64,000 nt of DNA, taken from contig JALHRP010000001.1 in NCBI GenBank assembly GCA_022841365.1, forward strand, positions 77,445 through 141,444. Reading direction: 5' to 3'. Below are positions 44,201-51,078 of this stretch, in pieces (the stretch's first letter is position 1; each line of letters starts with the position of its first letter). A program made the position numbers and the translations under genes. The notes beneath the pieces were generated by a model. That model made no database searches and was not told where the DNA came from. It was given only the letters and a program-made list of their open reading frames with translations. The stretch is from Chitinophagaceae bacterium. GTDB taxonomy: Bacteria; Bacteroidota; Bacteroidia; Chitinophagales; Chitinophagaceae.

Positions 44201-46375
44201 ATGCCTTTGCGTGAAACCTTTCATGAATTTTATACGGGCTATAAGTATTCATTAGAAGCAGGTGATTATAATTATCTCGCCATTAATATCAATCAGCATA
44301 TTGCTACACAGATAAGATCCGGCAGAAATCTCAAACTCATTCTCGATGAGTTTGGCGGATACCGAACCTGGGTTGAAAAACCAAATGATCCGAAAATGGT
44401 TTGGGAGTTTAATCTCTATACGTTTTGTATGAGAGAACTCATGGGAAAAACAGAACAGGCAGAAGTGGATGTTTTTGAAGAAGCTTTTGTAAAAGAAAAT
44501 CAACCCATAAAATTTAACCTCGGGTATTTTTATACTGCAAGAAGCAAGTTCTATCTGTTTATGAATGAACCTGCAAAGGCGCTGAAGATGGCAGAAGAAG
44601 CCCTATCCGTACTTCGGTTTTTGCAGGCAACTCCAAGCCATGCCGATGCTGTTTTTTATTACTGTATGGCAGGTATTTCCAACTTCACTTCCTTTTCGCC
44701 CATTAAAAAACGATTGTTCAAACGTAAGTTGAATAATCATTTGAAGCAGTTTGAACGATGGGAAAAATTATGTCCGCAGAATTTTTCGGCCCAGCGTCTG
44801 TTGATCTGTGCAGGTATTGCAAAAACAGAATCAGATATCACAGCTGCAATTGATTTTTGTCAGAAAGCGGTACAATCTGCAAGAGACAATCAGTTTACAC
44901 AATTAGAAGCGTATGGAAATGAACTGCTTGGAGCAATTTGTTCAGACAATAATCTGAAGAACGATGCAGATCAGTATCTGCAAAAAGCAATTGTATTATA
45001 TGCAAGATGGGGCGCAACAGCTAAAGTAGCACAGCTAAAAAAACAAAATCCTGCGTTAAAAGATATTGAAGTTAAAGATACTGTATCTATGACGTTTAGC
45101 GGTGAAATAACCATTCAGGATTCGGTGAACATCAACAGTCAGAATATAGATCTGGCCTCAATAATGAAAGCATCAACCGCCATTGCAGGCGAAGTGAAGT
45201 TTGATCAGCTGTTGAATAAAATGATGAAGATTCTTGTTGAAAACGCCGGTGCTCAGGAGGGATATGTGTTGCTTGAAAAAGACGATCAGATATTATATAA
45301 ACCGCCTCAAAATCAAAATGACAATGAAGTAAAACTCATCATTGGTATCCCCGATGAAGAGAATGAACTGTTGCCTGTTTCTGTTGTGCAATATGTGTAC
45401 AGAACAAAAGAAGAGGTGGTGCTGGAGGAAGCATATAATGATGTTCGCTTTGCTAAAGATGCGTATATGCAGAAAAAGAAACCACTATCGGTTTTATGTA
45501 TGCCCATCCTGCACCAGGGAAATTTTACAGGAATACTTTATCTGGAAAACAATGTAGCTGTGGGTGTATTTAATCAGCAACGTTTAAATCTTCTGCGGTT
45601 GCTATCGGGGCAAATTGCTGTTTCAATTAACAACTCACTGCTGTATGAAAACCTGGAACAAAAAGTAATTGACAGAACTGAACAGGTGGTACAACAAAAA
45701 AATGTAATTGAACAGGAAAAACTTGTTTCAGAAAAACTGCTGCTTAATATTCTGCCGGCTGAAACAGCGTTTGAATTAAAACAAACAGGTAAGGCACAAC
45801 CAAAGCGCTACGAACATGTAACTGTGATGTTTACCGACTTTGTTGAGTTTACTAAAATAAGCAACATCACTCCTGCCGATGAACTGGTGAATGATATTGA
45901 TTATTACTTCCGTGAGTTTGATGAAATTATCAGCAAATACAAGATTGAAAAAATAAAAACCATCGGCGACAGTTATATGTGTGTGTCCGGTTTGCCCGTC
46001 ACCAATCAATCACATGCGGTTGATATGATTGAAGCGGCCTTGCAGATCATTGCATTTATTAATCGAACAAAGGTTGAAAGGATACAACAGCGTAAATCGT
46101 ATTTCGATATCCGCATTGGTATTAATACAGGGCCCGTAGTTGCAGGAGTGGTAGGGTCAAAGAAATTTGCTTATGATATATGGGGCGATACAGTAAATAT
46201 TGCAGCACGTTTACAGCAAACATCTGAACCCGGCCGGATTAATATTTCTCCATCTACTTATGAACAGGCGAAGGAAAAATTCAGGTTTACGGCACGTGGA
46301 AAAATCAGCATAAAAAATAAAGGTGAACTGGATATGTATTTTGCAGATTCTTTGAATGCAACAGAGACTGCCTGA
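41225..46375 (+). CDS. Protein kinase - AAA ATPase - TPR - GAF - adenylate cyclase
   Basis: A 1716-residue signalling protein. The kinase domain (about 5-275) has Lys30 (VVIK), His120-Lys-Asp122 in HKDLNSKN, and Asp141 in DFG, followed by GSLAYMSPEQ, so it should be active. An AAA_16-type ATPase has Walker A GYSGVGKS (322-329) and Walker B FLDDMQWSD. A long helical TPR-like region runs to about 1290, then a GAF domain (about 1313-1465), a coiled linker and a class III cyclase domain (from about 1530). Metal-binding Asp1538 and Asp1582, Lys1578 and Asp1651 (the pair that selects ATP) and Asn1658/Arg1662 point to cAMP, not cGMP. It starts 13 bp after the putative terpene cyclase gene. Confidence 0.92.
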   Translation: MTTGNLIYEGPEFLIYKETLDDFPVPVVIKQIKSKDASTELLLQLKNEFEQTHELTLSGVRKAIRLQQINGAPSLLLEYVDGITLKEAFLLRDRSVAEFLKVAIQIARYTGEIHQHQIIHKDLNSKNILVSNDLSKVTLIDFGISTKFNLKSDYSINPERLEGSLAYMSPEQTGRMNRAIDSRSDLYSLGIIFYELATGRLPFEASDPIEYIHCHIARKPIPPSQIDSGIPEVLSNLIMKLLEKNAENRYQSGFGIKHDLEIILKQLETTGKTETFQLAQNDFTGRFIISQKLYGREKEFEFLLETFRKSIKGELQTAIVCGYSGVGKSSIIHEMHRPVTEAQGYFLEGKFGQYQRNIPYQAFIQAFTSFVKHFLTKDNYQLIEWKHNLKQTLGENLSLLLSLIPDLGLLLGEEQPQQTSHSFESQSRFNYSIIQFIKVIAAKETPVVLFLDDMQWSDLASLDLLKEILTDSSIKYVTIVLAYRDNEVTSEHPLSVTLNEVKEYNSHIRQIRLKGLTVPDVSMLLSDTLNEPEQKIQRLADVVFKKTDGNPFFMNEFLKSLNAKDLIWWDAASSKWLWHEEQIEEMSVTENVIHFLTQKVRRFPANTLKILQYASCIGMKFSVQTLAGVMHLNGEEIVSILYQAIKEGYIIPSSIVKKDVAEDKERVLFFSEAKFAHDRFLQAVYSMLSEEERNRIHYTIGLWMLNTNEKESDVFELVNHLNEGRTLISTAQEKKQLCELNFDAGKKAKKASAYESALHYYQKAASLLPTDAWENNFEFAFQLSLSRAEAEYLNLHANEADQLFDGLLVKARNKMEKGLVYERKLSLAVALGKYTEALELAHTALNLFNIRLPKTKAGKILSILKNVMLMKWRFRNIEPGDLLNLPEIKNEKEQLVTRIFSLAISPVYFSNDFEAYFATFLSLVNYTIKRGNSIASPHIFVTYAIIENVFFQHYQRAFAIGKVCLELNQRNFSPQVRGQLTSNLAGGIYHWVMPLRETFHEFYTGYKYSLEAGDYNYLAININQHIATQIRSGRNLKLILDEFGGYRTWVEKPNDPKMVWEFNLYTFCMRELMGKTEQAEVDVFEEAFVKENQPIKFNLGYFYTARSKFYLFMNEPAKALKMAEEALSVLRFLQATPSHADAVFYYCMAGISNFTSFSPIKKRLFKRKLNNHLKQFERWEKLCPQNFSAQRLLICAGIAKTESDITAAIDFCQKAVQSARDNQFTQLEAYGNELLGAICSDNNLKNDADQYLQKAIVLYARWGATAKVAQLKKQNPALKDIEVKDTVSMTFSGEITIQDSVNINSQNIDLASIMKASTAIAGEVKFDQLLNKMMKILVENAGAQEGYVLLEKDDQILYKPPQNQNDNEVKLIIGIPDEENELLPVSVVQYVYRTKEEVVLEEAYNDVRFAKDAYMQKKKPLSVLCMPILHQGNFTGILYLENNVAVGVFNQQRLNLLRLLSGQIAVSINNSLLYENLEQKVIDRTEQVVQQKNVIEQEKLVSEKLLLNILPAETAFELKQTGKAQPKRYEHVTVMFTDFVEFTKISNITPADELVNDIDYYFREFDEIISKYKIEKIKTIGDSYMCVSGLPVTNQSHAVDMIEAALQIIAFINRTKVERIQQRKSYFDIRIGINTGPVVAGVVGSKKFAYDIWGDTVNIAARLQQTSEPGRINISPSTYEQAKEKFRFTARGKISIKNKGELDMYFADSLNATETA

Positions 46376-46408
46376 AAAAAAGGGGCCCTTTGTAAAAAAC
46401 AAAAGGCC
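46375..46408 (-). terminator. Rho-independent terminator of the minus-strand tRNA-like unit
   Basis: On the minus strand GGCCTTTTGT (46408-46399) pairs with ACAAAGGGCC (46393-46384), one G-U only, and is followed by CC and seven T (46381-46375). The plus strand has no T-tract here, so the terminator serves the minus strand. Its T-run overlaps the last base of the kinase-cyclase stop codon. Confidence 0.85.
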
Positions 46409-46429
46409 AGTAGAAAAGCATGAGAAAAG

Positions 46430-46601
46430 CTGTAGGGGGAGGGATCGAACCTCCACGGAGCAGTTAGTTGCAGCACAAAGTTCGGTGGTCGACCCCGGTC
46501 GAGTGGTTATTGCTAACCAAACGGCTCTATGCTGTATTTATCCTGTTATCTCCACCCCCGAGACGAGAGGGCATGTCTGCCTAAAATTTCATCACCCCAC
46601 A
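46430..46601 (-). ncRNA. tRNA-like RNA with giant variable arm, copy A
   Basis: A 172-nt RNA with all arms of a type II tRNA. Acceptor TGTGGGG pairs over 7 bp with CCCTACA and a G discriminator follows. The D arm is ATG/CAT with a Leu-like loop AAATTTTAGGCAGA, the anticodon-like arm is CCCTC, TCGTCTC, GGGGG, and the T arm is GGAGG, TTCGATC, CCTCC (T54T55C56 pattern). Between anticodon and T arms is a 97-nt variable arm (46553-46457) closed by GGAG/CTCC, with inner stems CAGCA/TGCTG, GGTTA-GCAA-TAACC and CGAC-CGGG-GTCG. CCA is not encoded. Loop position 33 is C, so a normal decoding role is doubtful. A promoter-like TATTCTTTT lies just upstream. Confidence 0.7.
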
Positions 46602-46696
46602 GTGTAAAAGAATAAAACACAAAATCCATTGTCCAAAATCCAATAACCAAAAACATTACTTGTATTTTGATTATTGTGATTTGGTTTTTATTTGAG

Positions 46697-46867
46697 CTGT
46701 AGAGGGAGGGATCGAACCTCCACGGAGCAGTTAGTTGCAGCACAAAGTTCGGTGGTCGACCCCGGTCGAGTGATTATTGCTAACCAATCGGCTCTATGCT
46801 GTATTTATCCTGTTATCTCCACCCCCGAGACGAGAGGGCATGTCTGCCAAGATTTCATCACTCCACA
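46697..46867 (-). ncRNA. tRNA-like RNA with giant variable arm, copy B
   Basis: A 171-nt near-copy of the RNA at 46430-46601. The acceptor is TGTGGAG / CTCTACA: the A-U pair here replaces a G-C pair in copy A, so both strands of the stem changed together. The D-loop is one base shorter (AAATCTTGGCAGA), and a variable-arm hairpin changes GGTTA/TAACC to GGTTA/TAATC, keeping pairing as G-U. The anticodon-like, T-arm and 97-nt variable-arm sequences are otherwise the same. The gene is upstream of copy A on the minus strand and has its own promoter-like boxes. Total differences are only about seven bases. Confidence 0.7.
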
Positions 46868-46877
46868 GTATGTTGTT

Positions 46878-46910
46878 CAAAGAACATGTACAGTGCAATA
46901 TTAAGACAAA
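46878..46910 (-). promoter_or_regulatory. Possible promoter of tRNA-like copy B
   Basis: On the minus strand TTTG (46910-46907) and GTTCTTTG (46885-46878) are spaced 21 bp apart, like the -33 TTTG and -7 TAnnTTTG boxes, although the leading TA is not kept. Transcription would start about 6-8 nt later, a few bases before the acceptor stem at 46867. Copy A has TATTCTTTT at the equivalent place. Confidence 0.4.
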
Positions 46911-47012
46911 CAACCTGTTTGTTGTATAATTTTCAATAAAAATTTATAAAATTTCGAATTATTCTAAAAATAATTACTTAATATTGAAAAATAACAAAAA
47001 ACCGTTTAGTAA

Positions 47013-47489
47013 ATGGCTGTAAAATTAAATCTTGACAAACTGGATCTTCAGATCATTTCTGAAATGATGGAAGACGCACAGATTTCTTATGCCGATCTGG
47101 GTAAAAAACTCTTTGTATCGGGCGGTACCATTCATGTGCGCATTAAAAAATTACAGGAGCATGGTATTGTGATTGGCACCAGACTAAATGTAGATTTAAA
47201 AACATTGGGTTACGACATTACAGCTTTTGTTGGAATTTATCTGGAAAAAAGTTCGTTGTACGATACAGTGGCAAAGGATCTGCGCAAGATTCCTGAAATT
47301 GTGCGTTTAAATTATACAACCGGAAACTACAGTATGTTTATAGAAGTGGTATGTAAAGACATTAACCAGCTTCGGTATGTATTACATGATGCGCTTCAGA
47401 AAATTAAAGGCATTGAACGTACAGAAACGTTTATTTCATTAGATGAAAGTTTTAACCGCAATGTGCAGGTTGTACAAAACCCTGCTTAA
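47013..47489 (+). CDS. Lrp/AsnC family transcriptional regulator
   Basis: A 158-residue regulator. The helix-turn-helix (about 8-55) reads LDLQIISEMMEDAQISYADL, then SGGTIHVRIKKLQEHGIV; the RAM ligand-binding domain (about 65-150) contains DITAFVGIYLEK and GIERTETFISL. Lrp/AsnC proteins bind DNA as oligomers of dimers and respond to amino acids. The AT-rich stretch before the gene (46940-47000) and the palindrome after it are candidate autoregulatory sites. Ligand unknown. Confidence 0.9.
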   Translation: MAVKLNLDKLDLQIISEMMEDAQISYADLGKKLFVSGGTIHVRIKKLQEHGIVIGTRLNVDLKTLGYDITAFVGIYLEKSSLYDTVAKDLRKIPEIVRLNYTTGNYSMFIEVVCKDINQLRYVLHDALQKIKGIERTETFISLDESFNRNVQVVQNPA

Positions 47490-47505
47490 TGCTGATGCAT
47501 CAGCA
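47490..47505. repeat. Perfect 16-bp palindrome after the Lrp/AsnC gene
   Basis: TGCTGATGCATCAGCA begins one base after the TAA stop. It has full dyad symmetry but no T-tract, so it could be a protein-binding site or a short hairpin ahead of the Wzz-like gene. Confidence 0.5.
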
Positions 47506-47550
47506 AATAAAACAGTTGTATTTTAGCCACCACAGTTTATCCCGTTTATT

Positions 47551-48393
47551 ATGAATTTAGATATTGTTTTTGAAGTTATCCGGCAGCGTTGGAAACAATC
47601 AGTAATGATTGTATTGCTCGCAACAATCAGCACAGCTGCTGTTTTACTGTTGCAGAAACCCTATTTCAGAAGCTCAGCCATTTTTACGGCAGCAAACCCC
47701 AACCTCGGCGACCGTTCTAATATTTACCGCACAGAATTCTGGGAACAATATTTTTATTACGGAGGAGAATTTGATAACGACCGGTTAATGGCCATTGCAC
47801 GTTCAGAAGAAATGTGCCGCTTTATGGTAGATAGTTTTGATCTTATTAAACATTACAAGATCAATGCAACCGGTGAGCGGGCGAAGTATCTGGCTGATGT
47901 TGAGTATAAAGAAAATGTACGGGTCCATAAAAATGAATTCGGGCATATTAAGGTGAATGTGTGGGATACGGATAAGCAACTGGCAGCGGCTATTGCCAAT
48001 ACCATTGTAAAAAGAGTAAACGAAAAAAGTGTTGTTGCTGTTAATTCCATGAAAGTTGAAATACTGCAAAAACTGCAGAGAGATTTTAACGCACAAAAAG
48101 ATTCATTAAGTGAAACCGAAACCGCCCTTCAAACTTCTTCGGGCAGTTTTCTTACAGCACGCAGAGAGGGTCTTATTCAGCAATTAAACGAAAAAGAAAA
48201 ACTGATCGAGCAGTTTAACACCAGTGTGAACAATGTAAGTGCATTGTTTACCATTGAAGAAGCACTGCCTGCATTTAAAAAAGATAAACCCAAAGTACTG
48301 GCAGGTATTCTCATGGCTGCAGTTGTATCATTTGTTTTTTCTGTATTCCTTTTGTTACTGATGGAGTGGAGATCACACAATAAAAACAGCTGA
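47551..48393 (+). CDS. Wzz-like chain-length/polysaccharide co-polymerase protein
   Basis: A 280-residue inner-membrane protein with two helices at about 17-35 and 248-268 and a large periplasmic coiled domain between them, the layout of Wzz chain-length regulators. The first helix is followed by PYFRSSAIFTA, as in the family, and NEKEKLIEQFNTSVNNVSAL is coiled. No tyrosine-kinase domain is fused. The next gene starts one base after the stop and is an O-antigen ligase-like protein, which supports a polysaccharide role. Confidence 0.8.
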   Translation: MNLDIVFEVIRQRWKQSVMIVLLATISTAAVLLLQKPYFRSSAIFTAANPNLGDRSNIYRTEFWEQYFYYGGEFDNDRLMAIARSEEMCRFMVDSFDLIKHYKINATGERAKYLADVEYKENVRVHKNEFGHIKVNVWDTDKQLAAAIANTIVKRVNEKSVVAVNSMKVEILQKLQRDFNAQKDSLSETETALQTSSGSFLTARREGLIQQLNEKEKLIEQFNTSVNNVSALFTIEEALPAFKKDKPKVLAGILMAAVVSFVFSVFLLLLMEWRSHNKNS

Positions 48394-48394
48394 T

Positions 48395-49834
48395 ATGCTG
48401 CAATTATTTTCAAGGCAGCAGGTTGTTCAATGGTGGTTGCCATCTCTGGCAGCAGTTGGTTTATTTGTTAGCGGTATTGTATTACAGCAACCGTTGCTGC
48501 TCGTGATTCCGTTCTGCATACTCGCTGTTGTTGTATTCAGCAGCAATCTCCGTTTGCTGTTTTTTGCATTGTTATTTGCAATTCCGCTATCCACTGAATT
48601 TGCTGTTACATCTTCCCTGTCAACTGATTTACCCGATGAACCAATGATGCTGCTCCTGTCTGCTTCATTGATTGCTGTATTTCTGCTAAGGCCATCATTG
48701 TTTCCTGTAGAAATAAAAAAAAGCAGTTTGTTTGTTCTTGTATTACTGCAGCTCATATGGGTATTAGTAACTGTACTGTTTTCTTACGAAACGGCGTTGA
48801 GTATAAAATACATGCTTGCCAAACTCTGGTTTCTGATGGCATTTGTGTTGGGGGTGTTATTGTTTTTAAAAACCAAAGAGGATGTTGTACTGGCATCAAA
48901 GATGTTGATCTTTTCCATGCTTATTCCGGTTGTGGTAAGTTTAGCAAGACATGCATGTAACGGATTTTCGTTTGAATCAATCAACGATACATTGAATCCT
49001 TTTTTCCGGAATCATGTGAACTATTCGGCTTTGCTGGTTTGTTTACTTCCTGTTCTGTTTGTATGGTATCGTTTTACAACAGGTACAGCCAGAAAGTGGG
49101 TGGTTGTTTGTATGGTACTTTTTCTGCTTGCATTATTTTTTGCTTATTCAAGAGGTGCATGGCTTTGTTTATTATCGGGTGCTATTACCTGGTTGGCCAT
49201 CCGTAAAAAGTTTATGTTGTCTTTATTGCTTGCTGCAGCTATCATAACTGTAACGGCTTTGTTTTGGCTTATACAGAATGACAACTATTTAAAGTTTGCG
49301 CCCGACTTTAACAGCACTACACAACATACAGATTTTGGTGAGCATATTGAAGCAACCTATACCTTAAAGGATATGTCAACCATGGAACGTTTTTACCGCT
49401 GGATTGCCGGTATGCGTATGGTGAATGAAGAGTTGTTGAAAGGGTATGGTCCCAATACATTTAGTCTGCATTACAAAGAATACACTGTTGCAGCGTTTAA
49501 AACATGGGTCAGTAATAACGAAGAAAAATCATCGGTACACAATTATTTTCTGTTGGTAGCAATTGAACAGGGTATTCCGGGTCTTATCATTCTGTGCATA
49601 TTACTGCTCAGTATGTTTCGTGTGGCAATAAAAGGGTATCATTATTTTACTGATCCGTTTTACAGGGCACTGTCAATGTTATATGGAGTTGTGTTAAGTA
49701 TGGTTGTTACATTAAATCTGCTGAGTGATTTAATTGAAACAGATAAAATAGGAAGTATCTTTTTTATTCTCCTTGGTTTGCTCATTCAACTGCAGATAAA
49801 AATGGCAACAGATAAAAAGGAAGTGAGCTTATAA
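48395..49834 (+). CDS. O-antigen ligase/polymerase-like membrane protein (Wzy_C)
   Basis: A 479-residue polytopic protein with about 11 helices. The conserved Wzy_C core around FFAYSRGAWLCLLSGAITW and the periplasmic loop with GYGPNTFSLHYKEYT and SSVHNYFLLVAIEQGIPG are typical of O-antigen ligases and polymerases, which join or extend glycans on a lipid carrier. It starts one base after the Wzz-like gene and overlaps the end of the convergent LacI gene by 6 bp. Ligase versus polymerase cannot be settled here. Confidence 0.85.
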   Translation: MLQLFSRQQVVQWWLPSLAAVGLFVSGIVLQQPLLLVIPFCILAVVVFSSNLRLLFFALLFAIPLSTEFAVTSSLSTDLPDEPMMLLLSASLIAVFLLRPSLFPVEIKKSSLFVLVLLQLIWVLVTVLFSYETALSIKYMLAKLWFLMAFVLGVLLFLKTKEDVVLASKMLIFSMLIPVVVSLARHACNGFSFESINDTLNPFFRNHVNYSALLVCLLPVLFVWYRFTTGTARKWVVVCMVLFLLALFFAYSRGAWLCLLSGAITWLAIRKKFMLSLLLAAAIITVTALFWLIQNDNYLKFAPDFNSTTQHTDFGEHIEATYTLKDMSTMERFYRWIAGMRMVNEELLKGYGPNTFSLHYKEYTVAAFKTWVSNNEEKSSVHNYFLLVAIEQGIPGLIILCILLLSMFRVAIKGYHYFTDPFYRALSMLYGVVLSMVVTLNLLSDLIETDKIGSIFFILLGLLIQLQIKMATDKKEVSL

Positions 49835-50818
49835 AGACCCACCTGCAACGTAACGTGAGGTAATAAATAATTCTTTGGGTTCTGTATTGCCCATGATGTA
49901 ATCCATCATCCGTTCAAATGCAAGTTTGCCCAGTTTATAACCGCTGGTTTCAATGTATGTAATTTCCGGATAGTAAAGTTTAGGAAAGGATCCATCACTC
50001 AGCGCAATAATACCCGTATCAACAGGCAACTTCATGTTCATCTTTTGCATACTCTTCATTACACCTGTGAGTATTTCATCGCTCATACAAAACACAGCAT
50101 CCGGTTTTTGTTTTGGTTGAAAATGATGTTCTGTTTTTTCTTCGGCCTGTTGGCTGTTATTTGCATGCTCAATGATTAATTTAACCTGTTTATCTTCTTT
50201 TATACATCCGCAAAATGCAGCCAGCCGGCGTTTGGTGATGGAGAGTTGATTGTTTCCAAAAATGGCCAAAATGTTTTTTTTGCCTTTCTCCAGTAATGTT
50301 TCTGCAGCAAGCACGGCAGCATCTTTATCTGCCAGACAGATTTTATCAAACGTATCATCATCAGGTACCTTATCAAAAAATACAATAGGTATCTCGGCCT
50401 CTTTCATTTTATAAAAAGGAGCCATATTAATTGTTTCCTGTGATATACAGGCAAACAAACCACTCACTCTGTTTTGACGGTATATTTTTAAATTCTCAAT
50501 TTCAGCCTCTGGATTATCCCCGCTCTGCAGTATCATTAATGAATAACCGCTTTTTCTGGCCTCTTCTTCCACAGCAGCAATAAACGAATCATAAAAGTTA
50601 TTGGTTATGGAAGGAATCATTACCCCAAACACTTTTGTGTTTTTACTCCGCAGGTTAACTGCCATGGCATTGGGCTCATACTCCAGTGTTTGCGCCAGTT
50701 CCATTACCTTTTGTTTGGTAGAAACAGAGATATCCGGATGATTCTTTAGTGCACGGGATACAGTTGAGATACTGATATCTAAAACTTTTGCAATTTTTTT
50801 AAGCGTCGTATTTGACAT
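49829..50818 (-). CDS. LacI family transcriptional regulator
   Basis: A 329-residue repressor. The HTH is LKKIAKVLDISISTVSRALKNH (6-27) with the hinge helix near PNAMAVNLRSK, and residues about 60-329 are the periplasmic-binding-protein-like sugar domain (VFGVMIPSITNNFYDSF). It is divergent from SusC with a palindromic operator in between, so it probably senses the sugar released by this locus. Overlaps the convergent ligase-like gene by 6 bp. Confidence 0.92.
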   Translation of the reverse strand: MSNTTLKKIAKVLDISISTVSRALKNHPDISVSTKQKVMELAQTLEYEPNAMAVNLRSKNTKVFGVMIPSITNNFYDSFIAAVEEEARKSGYSLMILQSGDNPEAEIENLKIYRQNRVSGLFACISQETINMAPFYKMKEAEIPIVFFDKVPDDDTFDKICLADKDAAVLAAETLLEKGKKNILAIFGNNQLSITKRRLAAFCGCIKEDKQVKLIIEHANNSQQAEEKTEHHFQPKQKPDAVFCMSDEILTGVMKSMQKMNMKLPVDTGIIALSDGSFPKLYYPEITYIETSGYKLGKLAFERMMDYIMGNTEPKELFITSRYVAGGSL

Positions 50819-50856
50819 AATAAAATAAAAGATTCAATTTTTCCACCGCAATTATT

Positions 50857-50874
50857 TTCGCAATCGTTTGCGAA
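50857..50874. promoter_or_regulatory. LacI-family operator
   Basis: TTCGCAATCGTTTGCGAA is an 18-bp near-perfect palindrome (arms TTCGCAA and TTGCGAA) with the central CG common in LacI-family sites. It lies 39 bp from the LacI start and 204 bp from SusC. Its TTTG (50867-50870) could double as a -33 box with ATGATTTG at 50894-50901, so bound repressor would block susC transcription. The remainder of the 260-bp gap shows no other clear element. Confidence 0.65.
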
Positions 50875-51078
50875 TATGAATTCCAAACTTAGGATGATTT
50901 GATGAATTTTTATACTAAAAACTTCAGTTAAATTCACAGTAATTTAACAGCCCGACGATTGCATAATTGCCTGTAAGTAAGGATTCTTTAGAAGACGATA
51001 TTCTGAAAAGCCCTCTCACACTGGTATTCTGCAGGAAATCTGGCTGAAAAACCCTCAACAATTTAAAAACTACTGATT

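Noticed and set aside
46430-46867. tmRNA or group I intron-interrupted tRNA-Leu
   Set aside because: The 5' part lacks the tmRNA D-loop block and a resume-codon tag frame, and the 97-nt insert is far too short for a group I intron and lies in the variable arm, not the anticodon loop. A short frame in copy B (from the D arm ATG) is stopped early in copy A.
46430-46867. Integron attC sites, IS termini or a CRISPR array
   Set aside because: Only two units with a tRNA-like fold, no integrase, transposase or cas gene, no short direct repeats with equal spacers.
46356-46904. Plus-strand reading frames across both tRNA-like units
   Set aside because: Both read as antisense translations of the RNA (RGRDRTSTE-type peptides) and have no independent coding sign; similarity between them reflects the RNA repeat.
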